Assembly (NCBI GenBank): GCA_902524215.1
Contig: CABZCK010000005.1
Span: forward strand, 1 to 64,000
Source: an uncultured SAR116 cluster alpha proteobacterium
GTDB taxonomy: Bacteria; Pseudomonadota; Alphaproteobacteria; Puniceispirillales; Marisalimonadaceae
Direction: 5' to 3'
Length of the DNA stretch: 64,000 nt
Both the position numbers and the translations under genes were made by a program. Below the pieces are notes generated by a model, which was given only the letters and a program-made list of their open reading frames with translations, did no database searches and was not told the origin of the DNA. Positions 49,763 to 58,910 of the stretch are shown here, piece after piece; within the stretch, counting starts at the first letter, position 1; each line of letters starts with the position of its first letter.

Positions 49763-50878
49763 TTATTCAGCCGCTGGGAGAGTTTTTAGATTTTTAATGT
49801 AGTTATCTAATTTAGGCCTAATATTTTCAGACATTTGCAATAATGTATTAGACCATAATTCTTTCCAACCATAATGATCATGACCGGTAAGAAGTAATGT
49901 TCCAAAAGGTCCGACAATATCAATAAAGTTTATAAGTTTGTCTAAAACTTCTTTTTCAGTACCAATAATTATCAAATCCTTTGCCTTTAGAATTGAAGCT
50001 TGTTTTTCTTCTTCAATATTGATTTCAATTTTTGAAATTCCTGAAGCAAGTTTTCCTACAGTATTTAGGTATAAAAAATAGTCTGTAAAAATACCTTCAG
50101 GGTCATTTAAGATTTCATTAGCTTGTTGTGATGTTTCAGTGATAAGAACACTTCTTCCAACTCTCCATGAATCATAATCACCTTTTTTTCCACTTTCTCT
50201 AGCGCCTTCAAGATATGTTGGCCAGTGAGTTGCAATATCTTCAGCAGGAACAAAATTTCCAGAAATAGGAATCCATCCCTTTTTTCCAGCAAATTTAGCT
50301 GTCATCGAATTTGCATTTTTTAGAGAAACTGCGATAGGTGGATGAGGTTTTTGAAATGGTTTTATAAATGTTCCAATTCCAAGTTCTGGAATATAGTTAT
50401 TTTCAACTTTAAAGTTTATAAAATCACTCTTATAATTGAATGCTTTATTACTGTTCCATATACTTAAAATTGCATCAATGCTGTCTAGCATTGTAAGAGC
50501 CCTTGTTTTTCCATCAAGATTATCAAAAAGTTCCCAGTCACTTACTAATCCTCCTGCTCCTATACCAAACAAAAATCTTCCTTTTGATAGATTATCAAAT
50601 AAAGCTGCATGTCCAGCTACAATAGCTGGGTGTTGTTGAGGAAGTGAAATAACACCTGTTCCAAACTTAATTTTTTTGGTTTCTGAAATTAAACTTGCAT
50701 TAAATATAAATGGTGATGGCACTGGTTCACCTGAAGAGCTATAATGTTCTCCCATCCAAGCTTCAGAATAATTTAATTTATCTGCTTTTATTACAAGATT
50801 TCTATCTTCTTCCAAACAATCAACTAAATTTTTATTAGCTGGATGTATTGGCATCATGAAAATTCCAAGTTTTAACAT
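49763..50878 (-). CDS. LLM-class flavin-dependent monooxygenase
   Basis: A 371-residue luciferase-like monooxygenase with a TIM-barrel fold. MLKLGIFMMPIHPANKN, EAWMGEHYSSSGEPVPSP, KFGTGVISLPQQHPA and GRFLFGIGAGGLVSDWELF match the LLM family, close to limonene-monooxygenase-like members. It uses reduced FMN supplied by a separate reductase. It is the last gene of the leftward pirin-to-LLM operon. The substrate is unknown. Confidence 0.85.
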   Translation of the reverse strand: MLKLGIFMMPIHPANKNLVDCLEEDRNLVIKADKLNYSEAWMGEHYSSSGEPVPSPFIFNASLISETKKIKFGTGVISLPQQHPAIVAGHAALFDNLSKGRFLFGIGAGGLVSDWELFDNLDGKTRALTMLDSIDAILSIWNSNKAFNYKSDFINFKVENNYIPELGIGTFIKPFQKPHPPIAVSLKNANSMTAKFAGKKGWIPISGNFVPAEDIATHWPTYLEGARESGKKGDYDSWRVGRSVLITETSQQANEILNDPEGIFTDYFLYLNTVGKLASGISKIEINIEEEKQASILKAKDLIIIGTEKEVLDKLINFIDIVGPFGTLLLTGHDHYGWKELWSNTLLQMSENIRPKLDNYIKNLKTLPAAE

Positions 50879-50885
50879 TAATTCA

Positions 50886-51863
50886 CTATCCCAAATTGAT
50901 TATAATTTTACCAACGCTTTTTCTTTGTTCAAGTTCAACATGCGCATTTTGAATTTCATCAAAGTTATATTCTTTATGTATTTGAATTTTAATTTTTGAT
51001 TCATAAACAAGATCAAATAAATCATCAGCATTTTTTTGATATTCATCTATATTTTTTGTATATTCAAGAAGACCTCCAGTAGCAATTGACGCAGATAATG
51101 GTCTTAACTTATTGATATCTATTGGATCAATTTTACCAGAGGATATACCATAACTGACTATTCGTCCACGCTTTGCAAGGCAATTTAATCCTTTTTCAAA
51201 AGTATCTTTTCCTACGGCATCATAAATTACATCAGCACCATAGTTGTTAGTATATTCTTTTACTTTACCGTCAAAGTTTTCATTTGAATAATTTATCACA
51301 AAATCACAACCATTATTTTTTGCAATTGAAGCTTTATAATCATTGCCAACTGTTCCTATTACAGTTGCTCCTATAATTTTAGACCATTGCGTTAAAATTT
51401 GCCCTACTCCTCCAGAGGCGGCATGTATAAGAACATAATCTTGATTTTTAACTTCCCATGATTTTTGAGTTAAATATTGAGCAGTCAAACCTTGTAATGT
51501 TGATGCAGCAGCAAGTTTTAAATCAATGTTGTTTTTAAGTTTAACCAGACAATTTTCATTTAGAACAAAATATTCAGTGAATGAACCTAAATTCATACAA
51601 TGTGTAATTTTGTCACCAATTTTAAATCTTTTAACATCCTTTCCCACTTCCTCGATTATACCTGAAGCTTCCATACCAACATTGGTTGGTAACTCTTTAA
51701 TTTTATAAGAGCCATTTCTTTGATTTATATCTATGTAATTTAAACCTAAATAATGATGTTTGATTAACACTTCATTTGATTTTAGGATTGGTATATTTGT
51801 TTCTTCAATTTTCAAAACATCATATGAACCCTGTTCATATATTCTTATTGATTTAGTTTTCAT
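50886..51863 (-). CDS. Quinone oxidoreductase family (zeta-crystallin-like)
   Basis: A 325-residue NADPH-dependent medium-chain reductase without the structural zinc site. LNYIDINQRNGSYK, the LQGLTAQYL helix and the nucleotide fold HAASGGVGQILTQW place it with quinone oxidoreductase (Qor). It reduces quinones or enones. Gaps of 7 and 9 bases join it to the LLM and trpG genes. It could protect against quinones released by the neighbouring monooxygenase. Confidence 0.87.
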   Translation of the reverse strand: MKTKSIRIYEQGSYDVLKIEETNIPILKSNEVLIKHHYLGLNYIDINQRNGSYKIKELPTNVGMEASGIIEEVGKDVKRFKIGDKITHCMNLGSFTEYFVLNENCLVKLKNNIDLKLAAASTLQGLTAQYLTQKSWEVKNQDYVLIHAASGGVGQILTQWSKIIGATVIGTVGNDYKASIAKNNGCDFVINYSNENFDGKVKEYTNNYGADVIYDAVGKDTFEKGLNCLAKRGRIVSYGISSGKIDPIDINKLRPLSASIATGGLLEYTKNIDEYQKNADDLFDLVYESKIKIQIHKEYNFDEIQNAHVELEQRKSVGKIIINLG

Positions 51864-51872
51864 ATTGAAATT

Positions 51873-52520
51873 TTAAGTTAATTTTAGAAAATTTAAAATT
51901 ATTTTTTTTCCACCTTCTGTTGCAAAAGACTCTGGATGATACTGAATTCCAAAAATTGGTTTACTCTCATGTTCAACTGCCATGATTTCATCTTCATTTG
52001 GGTTAAAATCTTTTAATGTGAAGTAACTGTCTTCGTTTTTACAAAAAGCAGTAACTTTTAAACTTTTGGGTAGTTTTAAACAATCGACAATTAATGAATG
52101 ATATCTCATGATTTCAATTCTTTGAGGAATCTCAGCATGAATTCCTTCTTCATTGTGAATAAGAAAAGAAGATTTTCCATGCATTGGAGATTTAGCATGT
52201 ATAATTTCACCTCCTAAAACATGAACTATTCCTTGCATTCCTAGACATATCCCTAAAATAGGAATATTTTCATTCCCAAGTTCTTTTATTACTTCTTTAC
52301 AAATTCCAAAATAACTATCATCAACAGGTGATCCTGGACCAGGTGAAATAATTATTTTATCGAAATTATTTTTTTTAATTTCAGATAAACTAACTTCATC
52401 ATTTCTTTTTACAATAATGTCGTTTATCTCATTAGAAAATTCTTCATACAAAACTTCACCAGTGAGTTGATAAAGATTAAAAGTGAATGAATCATAATTA
52501 TCAATTATTAATACTTTCAT
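51873..52520 (-). CDS. trpG: Anthranilate synthase glutamine amidotransferase subunit
   Basis: A 215-residue class I glutamine amidotransferase. The nucleophile cysteine is in GICLGMQGIVHVLGG and the His/Glu pair in GIQYHPESFATEGG. MKVLIIDNYDSFTFNLYQL is the standard N-terminus. It supplies ammonia to the TrpE encoded one base upstream. Such subunits can also serve aminodeoxychorismate synthase (PabA role), so it may be shared. Confidence 0.88.
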   Translation of the reverse strand: MKVLIIDNYDSFTFNLYQLTGEVLYEEFSNEINDIIVKRNDEVSLSEIKKNNFDKIIISPGPGSPVDDSYFGICKEVIKELGNENIPILGICLGMQGIVHVLGGEIIHAKSPMHGKSSFLIHNEEGIHAEIPQRIEIMRYHSLIVDCLKLPKSLKVTAFCKNEDSYFTLKDFNPNEDEIMAVEHESKPIFGIQYHPESFATEGGKKIILNFLKLT

Positions 52521-52521
52521 G

Positions 52522-53883
52522 TTAAAAACTTTCTAGAACTGATTTCATTGCAGCAAGTTTTCTTTCAATTTCAAGTAGTTCATTTTCAGGAATAGAGTCA
52601 TGGACTATACCACCACATGTTTGAATAAAACCATTTTTACCTTTAATGAAAATTGATCTTATAGGAATTGCAAAAGTACAATCACCATTGAATCCAAATT
52701 GACCAATGGCACCTCCGTATGGACCTCGACCAGAAGTTTCAATTTCATTGATAATCTTCATGGCTTCAATTTTTGGTGCACCAGTTAAAGTTCCAGCTGG
52801 AAAATTTGATGCTAATGCAGAAAACATATCATTTTTATCATCAATAATTCCAACAATTTCAGAAGAAATATGTTGAACATGAGAATAACGTTTTATATCC
52901 ATTAAATTTCTAACTTTTACAGTTCCAAACTTAGCAACTTTTCCTATATCATTTCTATGGAGATCAACTAGCATGTTATGCTCCGCAATCTCTTTAGGGT
53001 CATTGAGTAATTCACGTGCAAGCTGGGTATCCTCTCGAGAATTCTTCCCTCTTTTTGTTGTTCCCGCTAATGGATAGGTTTCCATTTCGCCATTTTTTAA
53101 TCTAAATAAAAGTTCAGGAGAAGCACCAATAATTTTTTGATCTTTAAATTTCAGATAATACATATGTGGAGATGGATTAACAATTCTAAGTTTTTCATAA
53201 ATTTTAGTAGTGTCTCCATTCACTTCATAAAAACTTTTAAATCCAACTTCACATTGAAATATATAGCCATCAATAATTTTTTCTTTAACTTGTTGTACAT
53301 GTTTCTTATGTTCATCATTAGTCATTGAGTTATTTAGAAAGCTACAAGACAATTTTGAATTATCTTCAAAGTTTTCATTTAAAATTTTTTCAATCAGATC
53401 AAATCTGTCTTCATCATAATAATAGTAAAATATCTCACCTGTAACTTGATCATATACAAGGCCATCTAAAAAAACTCCAAATTTAAATGATTCGAAGTCA
53501 TCATTATTTTTTATATTTAAACTTGGTTCAAAATAATTAACACAATCATAACCTAAGTAACCGATTAATCCTCCAGCATATTTTTTCGAAATAATATTAC
53601 TTGGGATTACATCTCTAATTTTATAGTAAGGGTTTTTACATTGTATTTTATCAATCTTACCATTTTTATTTTCTATAATTAGATTTTCATGAGTTGGATA
53701 AATTATGTATTTAGGGTCAAATCCTAAAATATGATATCTTGAAATATAACTTTCTTCTCCCAACGATTCAAAGAGAAAACAAGTATCAAATTTTTTTTCA
53801 ATTTTTTTAAAAAGCCTAAAAAAATTATAGTCTTCAGTTAACTTTTTGTAATTCGGCTTACCAATTAGCTCGATTTTATCCAT
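52522..53883 (-). CDS. trpE: Anthranilate synthase component I
   Basis: A 453-residue chorismate enzyme that makes anthranilate. The motif PLAGTTKRG has the alanine typical of TrpE where PabB has lysine (PIKGT). ASNFPAGTLTGAPKIEAMKI and GPYGGAIGQFGFNGDCTFA are standard. The N-terminal feedback domain is shorter than in E. coli TrpE. It is co-transcribed with trpG, but no other trp gene is near. Next to a pirin and monooxygenases, a special anthranilate use is possible. Confidence 0.86.
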   Translation of the reverse strand: MDKIELIGKPNYKKLTEDYNFFRLFKKIEKKFDTCFLFESLGEESYISRYHILGFDPKYIIYPTHENLIIENKNGKIDKIQCKNPYYKIRDVIPSNIISKKYAGGLIGYLGYDCVNYFEPSLNIKNNDDFESFKFGVFLDGLVYDQVTGEIFYYYYDEDRFDLIEKILNENFEDNSKLSCSFLNNSMTNDEHKKHVQQVKEKIIDGYIFQCEVGFKSFYEVNGDTTKIYEKLRIVNPSPHMYYLKFKDQKIIGASPELLFRLKNGEMETYPLAGTTKRGKNSREDTQLARELLNDPKEIAEHNMLVDLHRNDIGKVAKFGTVKVRNLMDIKRYSHVQHISSEIVGIIDDKNDMFSALASNFPAGTLTGAPKIEAMKIINEIETSGRGPYGGAIGQFGFNGDCTFAIPIRSIFIKGKNGFIQTCGGIVHDSIPENELLEIERKLAAMKSVLESF

Positions 53884-53891
53884 AGTATTTT

Positions 53892-54818
53892 TTACTGTAA
53901 ATATTCTTTTTCTCTTGCTGAAATGATGTTACTAACGACTGAATTGTAAGGTGTTTTAACATTTAACTCTTTTCCTAAAGTTACAACCATTCCATTGATG
54001 GAGCTAAGTTCGCATTTTCTTTTTGCCTCAACATCTTGAAGCATTGAAGGTTTAGATAAAGGCATTTTATTTCCAAAATCGATAATATATTTTTCAGTAT
54101 TATCAAATGAAAAATTAATTTTTTTAATATCACCTAATTTTCTTGCTTCAAGTGCACAGTGAATTGATACTTCTGTCATGTCTTTATCATTTAAAATTTC
54201 ACCAATGGTTTTTTTAAAAACAGAACAAGGTCCACTGTAAGCTACATTACAAATAAATTTTTCCCAAATTAATTGTTGAATATCTTCAAATCCTTTAGAA
54301 GTAAAACCCGCTCTTTCCCAGGCATTAACTATTGTTGTCAATCTATCGGTTAAACCACCGTTTATTTCTCCTATTCTAATCATGCTCATTCCGTTATGAT
54401 GAGCATGGCCAGGAGCTTTGATTGATGCGCCAAAACCCTGAGCAACTCCTAAGAGAACATTTTCAGTTGGCATGAATTTTTCTATTCTTTCAGCTGCACC
54501 TAAGCCATTTTGTATTGTCAAAACAATAGCACTACTTAAATCAAAGTCAGCAAGTTTTGAGGCTACTGATCCAACTGCATCACCTTTTGTAGCAATAATA
54601 TAAAGGTCTCTGTCCTTGAGTTCGTTAAAATTGGTTGTTGCTCTAATTTTTTTTTCAGTATGATCTCCACTTATACCAGAAACTCTTAAACCATTATTGT
54701 TTATGGCATCAACATGTTCATCCCAAATATCATAACATAAGACATCAAAATTATTTTTAGCAAAAAAGGATCCATAAATAGATCCCATTGCACCAGTGCC
54801 TATCACGCTAACTTTCAT
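53892..54818 (-). CDS. Ketopantoate reductase family (PanE/ApbA) dehydrogenase
   Basis: A 308-residue NADPH-dependent reductase of the ApbA/PanE family. The nucleotide-binding GTGAMGSIYG is at residues 7-16. The catalytic-lysine region is IQQLIWEKFICNVAYSG and the C-terminal substrate loop is PSMLQDVEAKRKCELSSING. It may make pantoate, but paralogues with other substrates are common and no other pantothenate gene is near. Confidence 0.8.
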   Translation of the reverse strand: MKVSVIGTGAMGSIYGSFFAKNNFDVLCYDIWDEHVDAINNNGLRVSGISGDHTEKKIRATTNFNELKDRDLYIIATKGDAVGSVASKLADFDLSSAIVLTIQNGLGAAERIEKFMPTENVLLGVAQGFGASIKAPGHAHHNGMSMIRIGEINGGLTDRLTTIVNAWERAGFTSKGFEDIQQLIWEKFICNVAYSGPCSVFKKTIGEILNDKDMTEVSIHCALEARKLGDIKKINFSFDNTEKYIIDFGNKMPLSKPSMLQDVEAKRKCELSSINGMVVTLGKELNVKTPYNSVVSNIISAREKEYLQ

Positions 54819-54831
54819 GTCATTCTCCTAA

Positions 54832-55737
54832 TTATTTTTTAATAAAAGTCCCATTGTTAAGTTCTTTCATTGCTTGCATTAATTCTTCATTTGTATTCAT
54901 AACAATTGGTCCGTGCCAAGCAACTGGTTCTTGTATAGGTGTACCTCCAATAAGAAGGAAACGTACACCATCACTAGAGGTTTTAATTTTAATCTCATCG
55001 CCTCTATCAAAATTAATCAAAGTTCTGTTTCCAGTCATATCTTGTATGTTAACTTCCTGTCCATTAATCATTTTTTCAACCATTACGCCTTGTGGTTTTG
55101 ATGCATATTCAAAATTTGCCGAACCCTCAAAGATATAGGCAAGTACATTTTTGTTAACTTCAATAGGAATAGTTTTAATTTTATTTGCTGGAATAAAAAT
55201 ATCTAAATAAATTGGGTCAGATGATATTCCTTTTACAGGTCCAAAATATCCTCTGTAATTTCCAATTATAATTCTAACTATTGAACCATCATCATCATGA
55301 ATTTCCTTAATTTCATTAGAAGGAATATCTTGGTAATTTGGTGATGTCATCTTTAATGAAGATGGAAGATTAGCCCATAATTGAAATCCATGCATTTCAC
55401 CTTTTTCGTTTCCTTTTGGCATTTCTTGATGAAGAATACCTGAGCCAGCAGTCATCCATTGAACATCTCCAGTTTTTAAAGTTCCTACATTTCCTAGACT
55501 ATCGCCGTGTTCAACATTACCTTTTAAAATATATGTTATTGTCTCTATTCCTCTATGGGGATGCCAAGGAAATCCATTTAAATAATCTTCTTTTTTATTA
55601 TTTCTAAAATCATCTAGCAGTAAAAAAGGATCTGATAGTGATGTATCTCCAAATCCAAATACTCTATTCAGTTTAACTCCTGCTCCCTCAAGTGTTGGTT
55701 GAGAAATTGAAGTTTGCTTAATTGGTCTTATGGTCAT
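54832..55737 (-). CDS. Pirin family protein
   Basis: A 301-residue double-cupin protein. The metal-binding first cupin is FPWHPHRGIETITYIL and EHGDSLGN, then QWMTAGSGILHQEMPKG and GFQLWANLP. Pirins bind iron; some are quercetin 2,3-dioxygenases and others redox-sensing regulators. It is the first gene of the leftward operon reaching the LLM monooxygenase, and diverges from the TauE-like gene by 52 bases. Confidence 0.9.
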   Translation of the reverse strand: MTIRPIKQTSISQPTLEGAGVKLNRVFGFGDTSLSDPFLLLDDFRNNKKEDYLNGFPWHPHRGIETITYILKGNVEHGDSLGNVGTLKTGDVQWMTAGSGILHQEMPKGNEKGEMHGFQLWANLPSSLKMTSPNYQDIPSNEIKEIHDDDGSIVRIIIGNYRGYFGPVKGISSDPIYLDIFIPANKIKTIPIEVNKNVLAYIFEGSANFEYASKPQGVMVEKMINGQEVNIQDMTGNRTLINFDRGDEIKIKTSSDGVRFLLIGGTPIQEPVAWHGPIVMNTNEELMQAMKELNNGTFIKK

Positions 55738-55789
55738 ACTTTTTTATATAGAATAAATAAAATAAATTAAATATAAATTAATTTTTATA

Positions 55790-56590
55790 ATGGAAATTTT
55801 TTTAGAAAATTTATTTACAACTTATTCTAACTTTGATTATTCAGTCTTATTTTATTTGACTGCATTTTTATCTGTCTCAGTTGTAGCTATATCTAAGTCT
55901 GGGTTTGGAGGAGGCTTAGGAGGATTGGGTGTTCCTATAATGTTGTTTATACTTCCTGCAAAAATAGTTTTAGCAGTATTTTTACCTTTAATTGTTTTAA
56001 TGGATCTATGGGTAATTTATGTTTGGCGAAAATTTCCAATTTATAAAATTATTTTAATAATGTGCCTTGGAGGGTTCATTGGACAAATCGCTGGGTGGTA
56101 TTTTTTTCAATATTTAGATGATCAAACTATCTTATTCATAATTGCATCATTAGCCATAATTACATCATTAAGATATTTTAAAAATTTATATAAAAAAAAA
56201 GTCACTAATAAAACAAAAGTGAAAGTTAGTTATAAGAAAGGTGTTGCTTGGTCTTCGTTATCAGGTTTTTCAAGTTTTATTGCGTTATCAGGTGCAATAC
56301 CTGCTCATATTTTTTTACTACCTTTAAAATTAAAGAGAGAGAATTTTGTAAGCATAATGAGTTTTTATTTCTTTTTTGTGAATTTTACTAAAATACCATT
56401 TTTTTGGGAATTAGATATATTTACAATGGAGACAATTGCTATAACTATTTTATTAATTCCTATAATTCCTATTGGAATATTTTTTGGTAAATGGTTAAAT
56501 TCAAAATTATCAGATAAAATATTTTATCATGTTACCCACATAGCCTTATTCTTATGTGGTATAAATTTATTTATAAAAGGATATTTTTAG
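55790..56590 (+). CDS. TauE/SafE family membrane transporter
   Basis: A 266-residue membrane protein with about eight spans. ISKSGFGGGLGGLGVPIMLFILP opens the first half and WSSLSGFSSFIALSGAIPAHIFLLPL the second, the two repeats of the TauE/SafE family of anion (sulfite, sulfoacetate) exporters. The substrate is not known here. It is followed after 9 bases by a CMD protein, with which it is probably co-transcribed. Confidence 0.85.
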   Translation: MEIFLENLFTTYSNFDYSVLFYLTAFLSVSVVAISKSGFGGGLGGLGVPIMLFILPAKIVLAVFLPLIVLMDLWVIYVWRKFPIYKIILIMCLGGFIGQIAGWYFFQYLDDQTILFIIASLAIITSLRYFKNLYKKKVTNKTKVKVSYKKGVAWSSLSGFSSFIALSGAIPAHIFLLPLKLKRENFVSIMSFYFFFVNFTKIPFFWELDIFTMETIAITILLIPIIPIGIFFGKWLNSKLSDKIFYHVTHIALFLCGINLFIKGYF

Positions 56591-56599
56591 GAGAAAATT

Positions 56600-56977
56600 A
56601 TGAATAGTGAAATGTTTAATAAAGGCCTTAGCAAAAGAAGAAAAGTTCTTGGTGATGAATATGTTGATAAGGCTCTTGCTACAGCTGATGAATTTGGAGC
56701 AGACCTTCAAAAACTAATAACTGAATACGCATGGGGTGAAGTTTGGAATAAGGAAGCACTGTCAGATAAAGAAAGATCAATGATTAATTTAGGAATGATT
56801 TCTGCTTTAAATAGACCACATGAGTTAGAATTACATATTAAAGGTGCTTTAAATAATGGACTGACTAAAGAGCAAATAAAAGATATTTTTCTTCAAGTTA
56901 CTGTTTATTGTGGCGCTCCTGCAGGTATTGATTCAATGAGAATAGCTAGAAAAGTATTTAAAGAATTAAATATATAA
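56600..56977 (+). CDS. Carboxymuconolactone decarboxylase family protein
   Basis: A 125-residue helical protein close to PcaC. Features are YAWGEVWNKEALSDKERSMI, LGMISALNRPHELELHIKGA and VTVYCGAPAGIDSMRIA. True PcaC decarboxylates 4-carboxymuconolactone in protocatechuate breakdown, but other pca genes are absent and the family also includes AhpD-like antioxidants. AGGAG lies before the ATG. The lone cysteine in YCGAP argues against the AhpD CxxC activity. Confidence 0.85.
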   Translation: MNSEMFNKGLSKRRKVLGDEYVDKALATADEFGADLQKLITEYAWGEVWNKEALSDKERSMINLGMISALNRPHELELHIKGALNNGLTKEQIKDIFLQVTVYCGAPAGIDSMRIARKVFKELNI

Positions 56978-57060
56978 ATTATGATTGTCTTTTTTTTAAC
57001 AATTTTTAGAGTTAAGAACATGAAATAGAAAATGTGATTTAAATCTTTTTTAGGAGAGTT

Positions 57061-58470
57061 ATGTCTATTCAAAACGAAAATGATGTTTCAACAATAGATT
57101 CAACTAAAGAAGATACTATTAATAATCTTTTTGGACTAACCTCTGAAGTAGAAACAGAAATAAAATTCTGTATTAAAAATAATCATAAAAAAAGACTTCT
57201 TTTTCTTTTTGATTTGTTACATCCAGCTGATCAAGCAGATATGTTAGAAAGGCTTTCAAAAGATCAACTTGATAATTGTTTAAGGCTATTATCAAAGAGA
57301 CTTGATCCGGAAACTTTAGTGTATCTTGAAGATACAGTTCAAGAGGATGTGATTAAAGGAATAGGTCCTAATGCAATTGCAAAGGCTTTACCAGAATTAA
57401 ATACTGATGACGAAGTCGAAATTTTAGAAAATCTTCAAGAAGATCAAAGAGACACAATCATTAAGAAATTACCAAAAGCTGACAGAATACTTGTTGAAGA
57501 AGCATTTACATATCCAGAAAATTCTGCTGGACGTTTGATGCAAAGAGAGTTTTTATCTTTTCCTGAGTTTTGGACTGTTGGACAAACAATAGATCATATG
57601 AGGAATAAAGAATTTGTTGAGGATGAAAATTTTTATTCAATATTTATAATCGACCCAGGACAAAGATTATTAGGTGTATTATCTCTTAGTAAATTACTTT
57701 CAAATAAAAGGTCTATTAGATTAAAAGATATAATGAATAATAATTTCCATTCAGTTGATGTTGAGATAGACCAAGAAGAAATAGCTTTGTTATTTCAGCA
57801 ATATGCTCTTGTTGACTTGGCTGTTACAGACAAAGCAAATAGAATTATTGGTGTAATAATATTTGATGATATTGTTGATGTTATCAATGAAGAAGCCGAA
57901 GAAGATTTTTTTGGGTTAGGTGGAGTTAGTGATGGTTCTATACGCACATCTATATATAAAACATTAAAAGATAGGTTTTCTTGGTTATCAGTAAATTTAG
58001 TAACCGCTATAATAGCCTCAATGGTTATAGGGGTATTTCAAGAAGAAATAGAAAAAATTGTAGCATTAGCTGTTTTGATGCCAATAGTTGCTTCAATGGG
58101 AGGTAATGCAGGCACCCAAACTGTAACTGTAGCTGTAAGAGCTTTAGCTACTAGGCAGTTAAGTTATATTAATTTACAAAGATTTGTATTAAGAGAGTCA
58201 TGGGTTGGAATGTTTAATGGTGTTCTTTTTGCAATATTTTCTTCTATTTTGGCGTTTCTTTGGTTTAATGATTTTCAAATAGCAATAATTATGTCTGCAT
58301 CTATGATAATAAATCTTTTGTTTGCAGGTATTTTAGGGACATTGATACCTCTTTCTTTAAATAAGTTTAAAATTGATCCAGCAATATCAAGCACAGTTTT
58401 GCTTACTACTGCAACAGATGTGATAGGTTTTTTTACATTTTTAGGTCTTGCAGCTTGGGTAATTTTGTAG
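57061..58470 (+). CDS. mgtE: Magnesium transporter MgtE
   Basis: A 469-residue Mg2+ channel. The cytoplasmic N domain (about 30-140) is followed by paired CBS domains (about 145-270) and five membrane spans. The pore motif GNAGTQTVTVAVRALA and the connecting LKDRFSWLSVNLVTA are clear. AGGAG precedes the ATG. Mg2+ binding to the N and CBS domains closes the channel, so the protein regulates itself. The 83-base leader is too short for an M-box riboswitch. Confidence 0.93.
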   Translation: MSIQNENDVSTIDSTKEDTINNLFGLTSEVETEIKFCIKNNHKKRLLFLFDLLHPADQADMLERLSKDQLDNCLRLLSKRLDPETLVYLEDTVQEDVIKGIGPNAIAKALPELNTDDEVEILENLQEDQRDTIIKKLPKADRILVEEAFTYPENSAGRLMQREFLSFPEFWTVGQTIDHMRNKEFVEDENFYSIFIIDPGQRLLGVLSLSKLLSNKRSIRLKDIMNNNFHSVDVEIDQEEIALLFQQYALVDLAVTDKANRIIGVIIFDDIVDVINEEAEEDFFGLGGVSDGSIRTSIYKTLKDRFSWLSVNLVTAIIASMVIGVFQEEIEKIVALAVLMPIVASMGGNAGTQTVTVAVRALATRQLSYINLQRFVLRESWVGMFNGVLFAIFSSILAFLWFNDFQIAIIMSASMIINLLFAGILGTLIPLSLNKFKIDPAISSTVLLTTATDVIGFFTFLGLAAWVIL

Positions 58471-58502
58471 ATTGATTATATATACTAATAGTGAAATACA
58501 AA

Positions 58503-58910
58503 ATGAGTACAGTGAATCTAAAAAAATTGGCAGTAGGCATGAGAACAATTGAAGATCTTGAAATGAGATTAAAGTTCAATATAGAAAAAAATGGCGAACT
58601 TATTCACATAACAAGGAACAAACCAAAAAGATCAAAAGAATTATGTAATGGAGGATCTTTGTTTTGGGTTATAAACAGAAGAGTTTTAGTAAGGCAAAAG
58701 ATTTTAAATATTAAACAAATAATTGGAGAGAATAATAAATTTCTCGCTGCCATTTTACTTGAAAATAAAATAATTAAGGTAAGACCTACTCCAATGAAAC
58801 CTTTTCAAGGTTGGAGATATTATGAAAACAAAGATGTTCCACCTGATCTAACCGATGATGGATTTAATGATGAATTTAACAATGAACTTAGCAAATTAGG
58901 ACTTTATTAA
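58503..58910 (+). CDS. DUF1489 family protein
   Basis: A 135-residue protein of the alphaproteobacterial DUF1489 family. KLAVGMRTIEDLEMRL, GGSLFWVINRRVLVRQKIL, RPTPMKPFQGWRYYE and DVPPDL match the family. The ATG at 58503 fits the usual N-terminus better than an upstream GTG (58491). The function is unknown. Its stop overlaps the efflux adaptor ATG by one base (TAATG). The family supports the taxonomic call. Confidence 0.85.
   Translation: MSTVNLKKLAVGMRTIEDLEMRLKFNIEKNGELIHITRNKPKRSKELCNGGSLFWVINRRVLVRQKILNIKQIIGENNKFLAAILLENKIIKVRPTPMKPFQGWRYYENKDVPPDLTDDGFNDEFNNELSKLGLY

Noticed and set aside
56978..57060. Mg2+ riboswitch upstream of mgtE
   Set aside because: The gap is only 83 bases and shows no M-box-like conserved elements.
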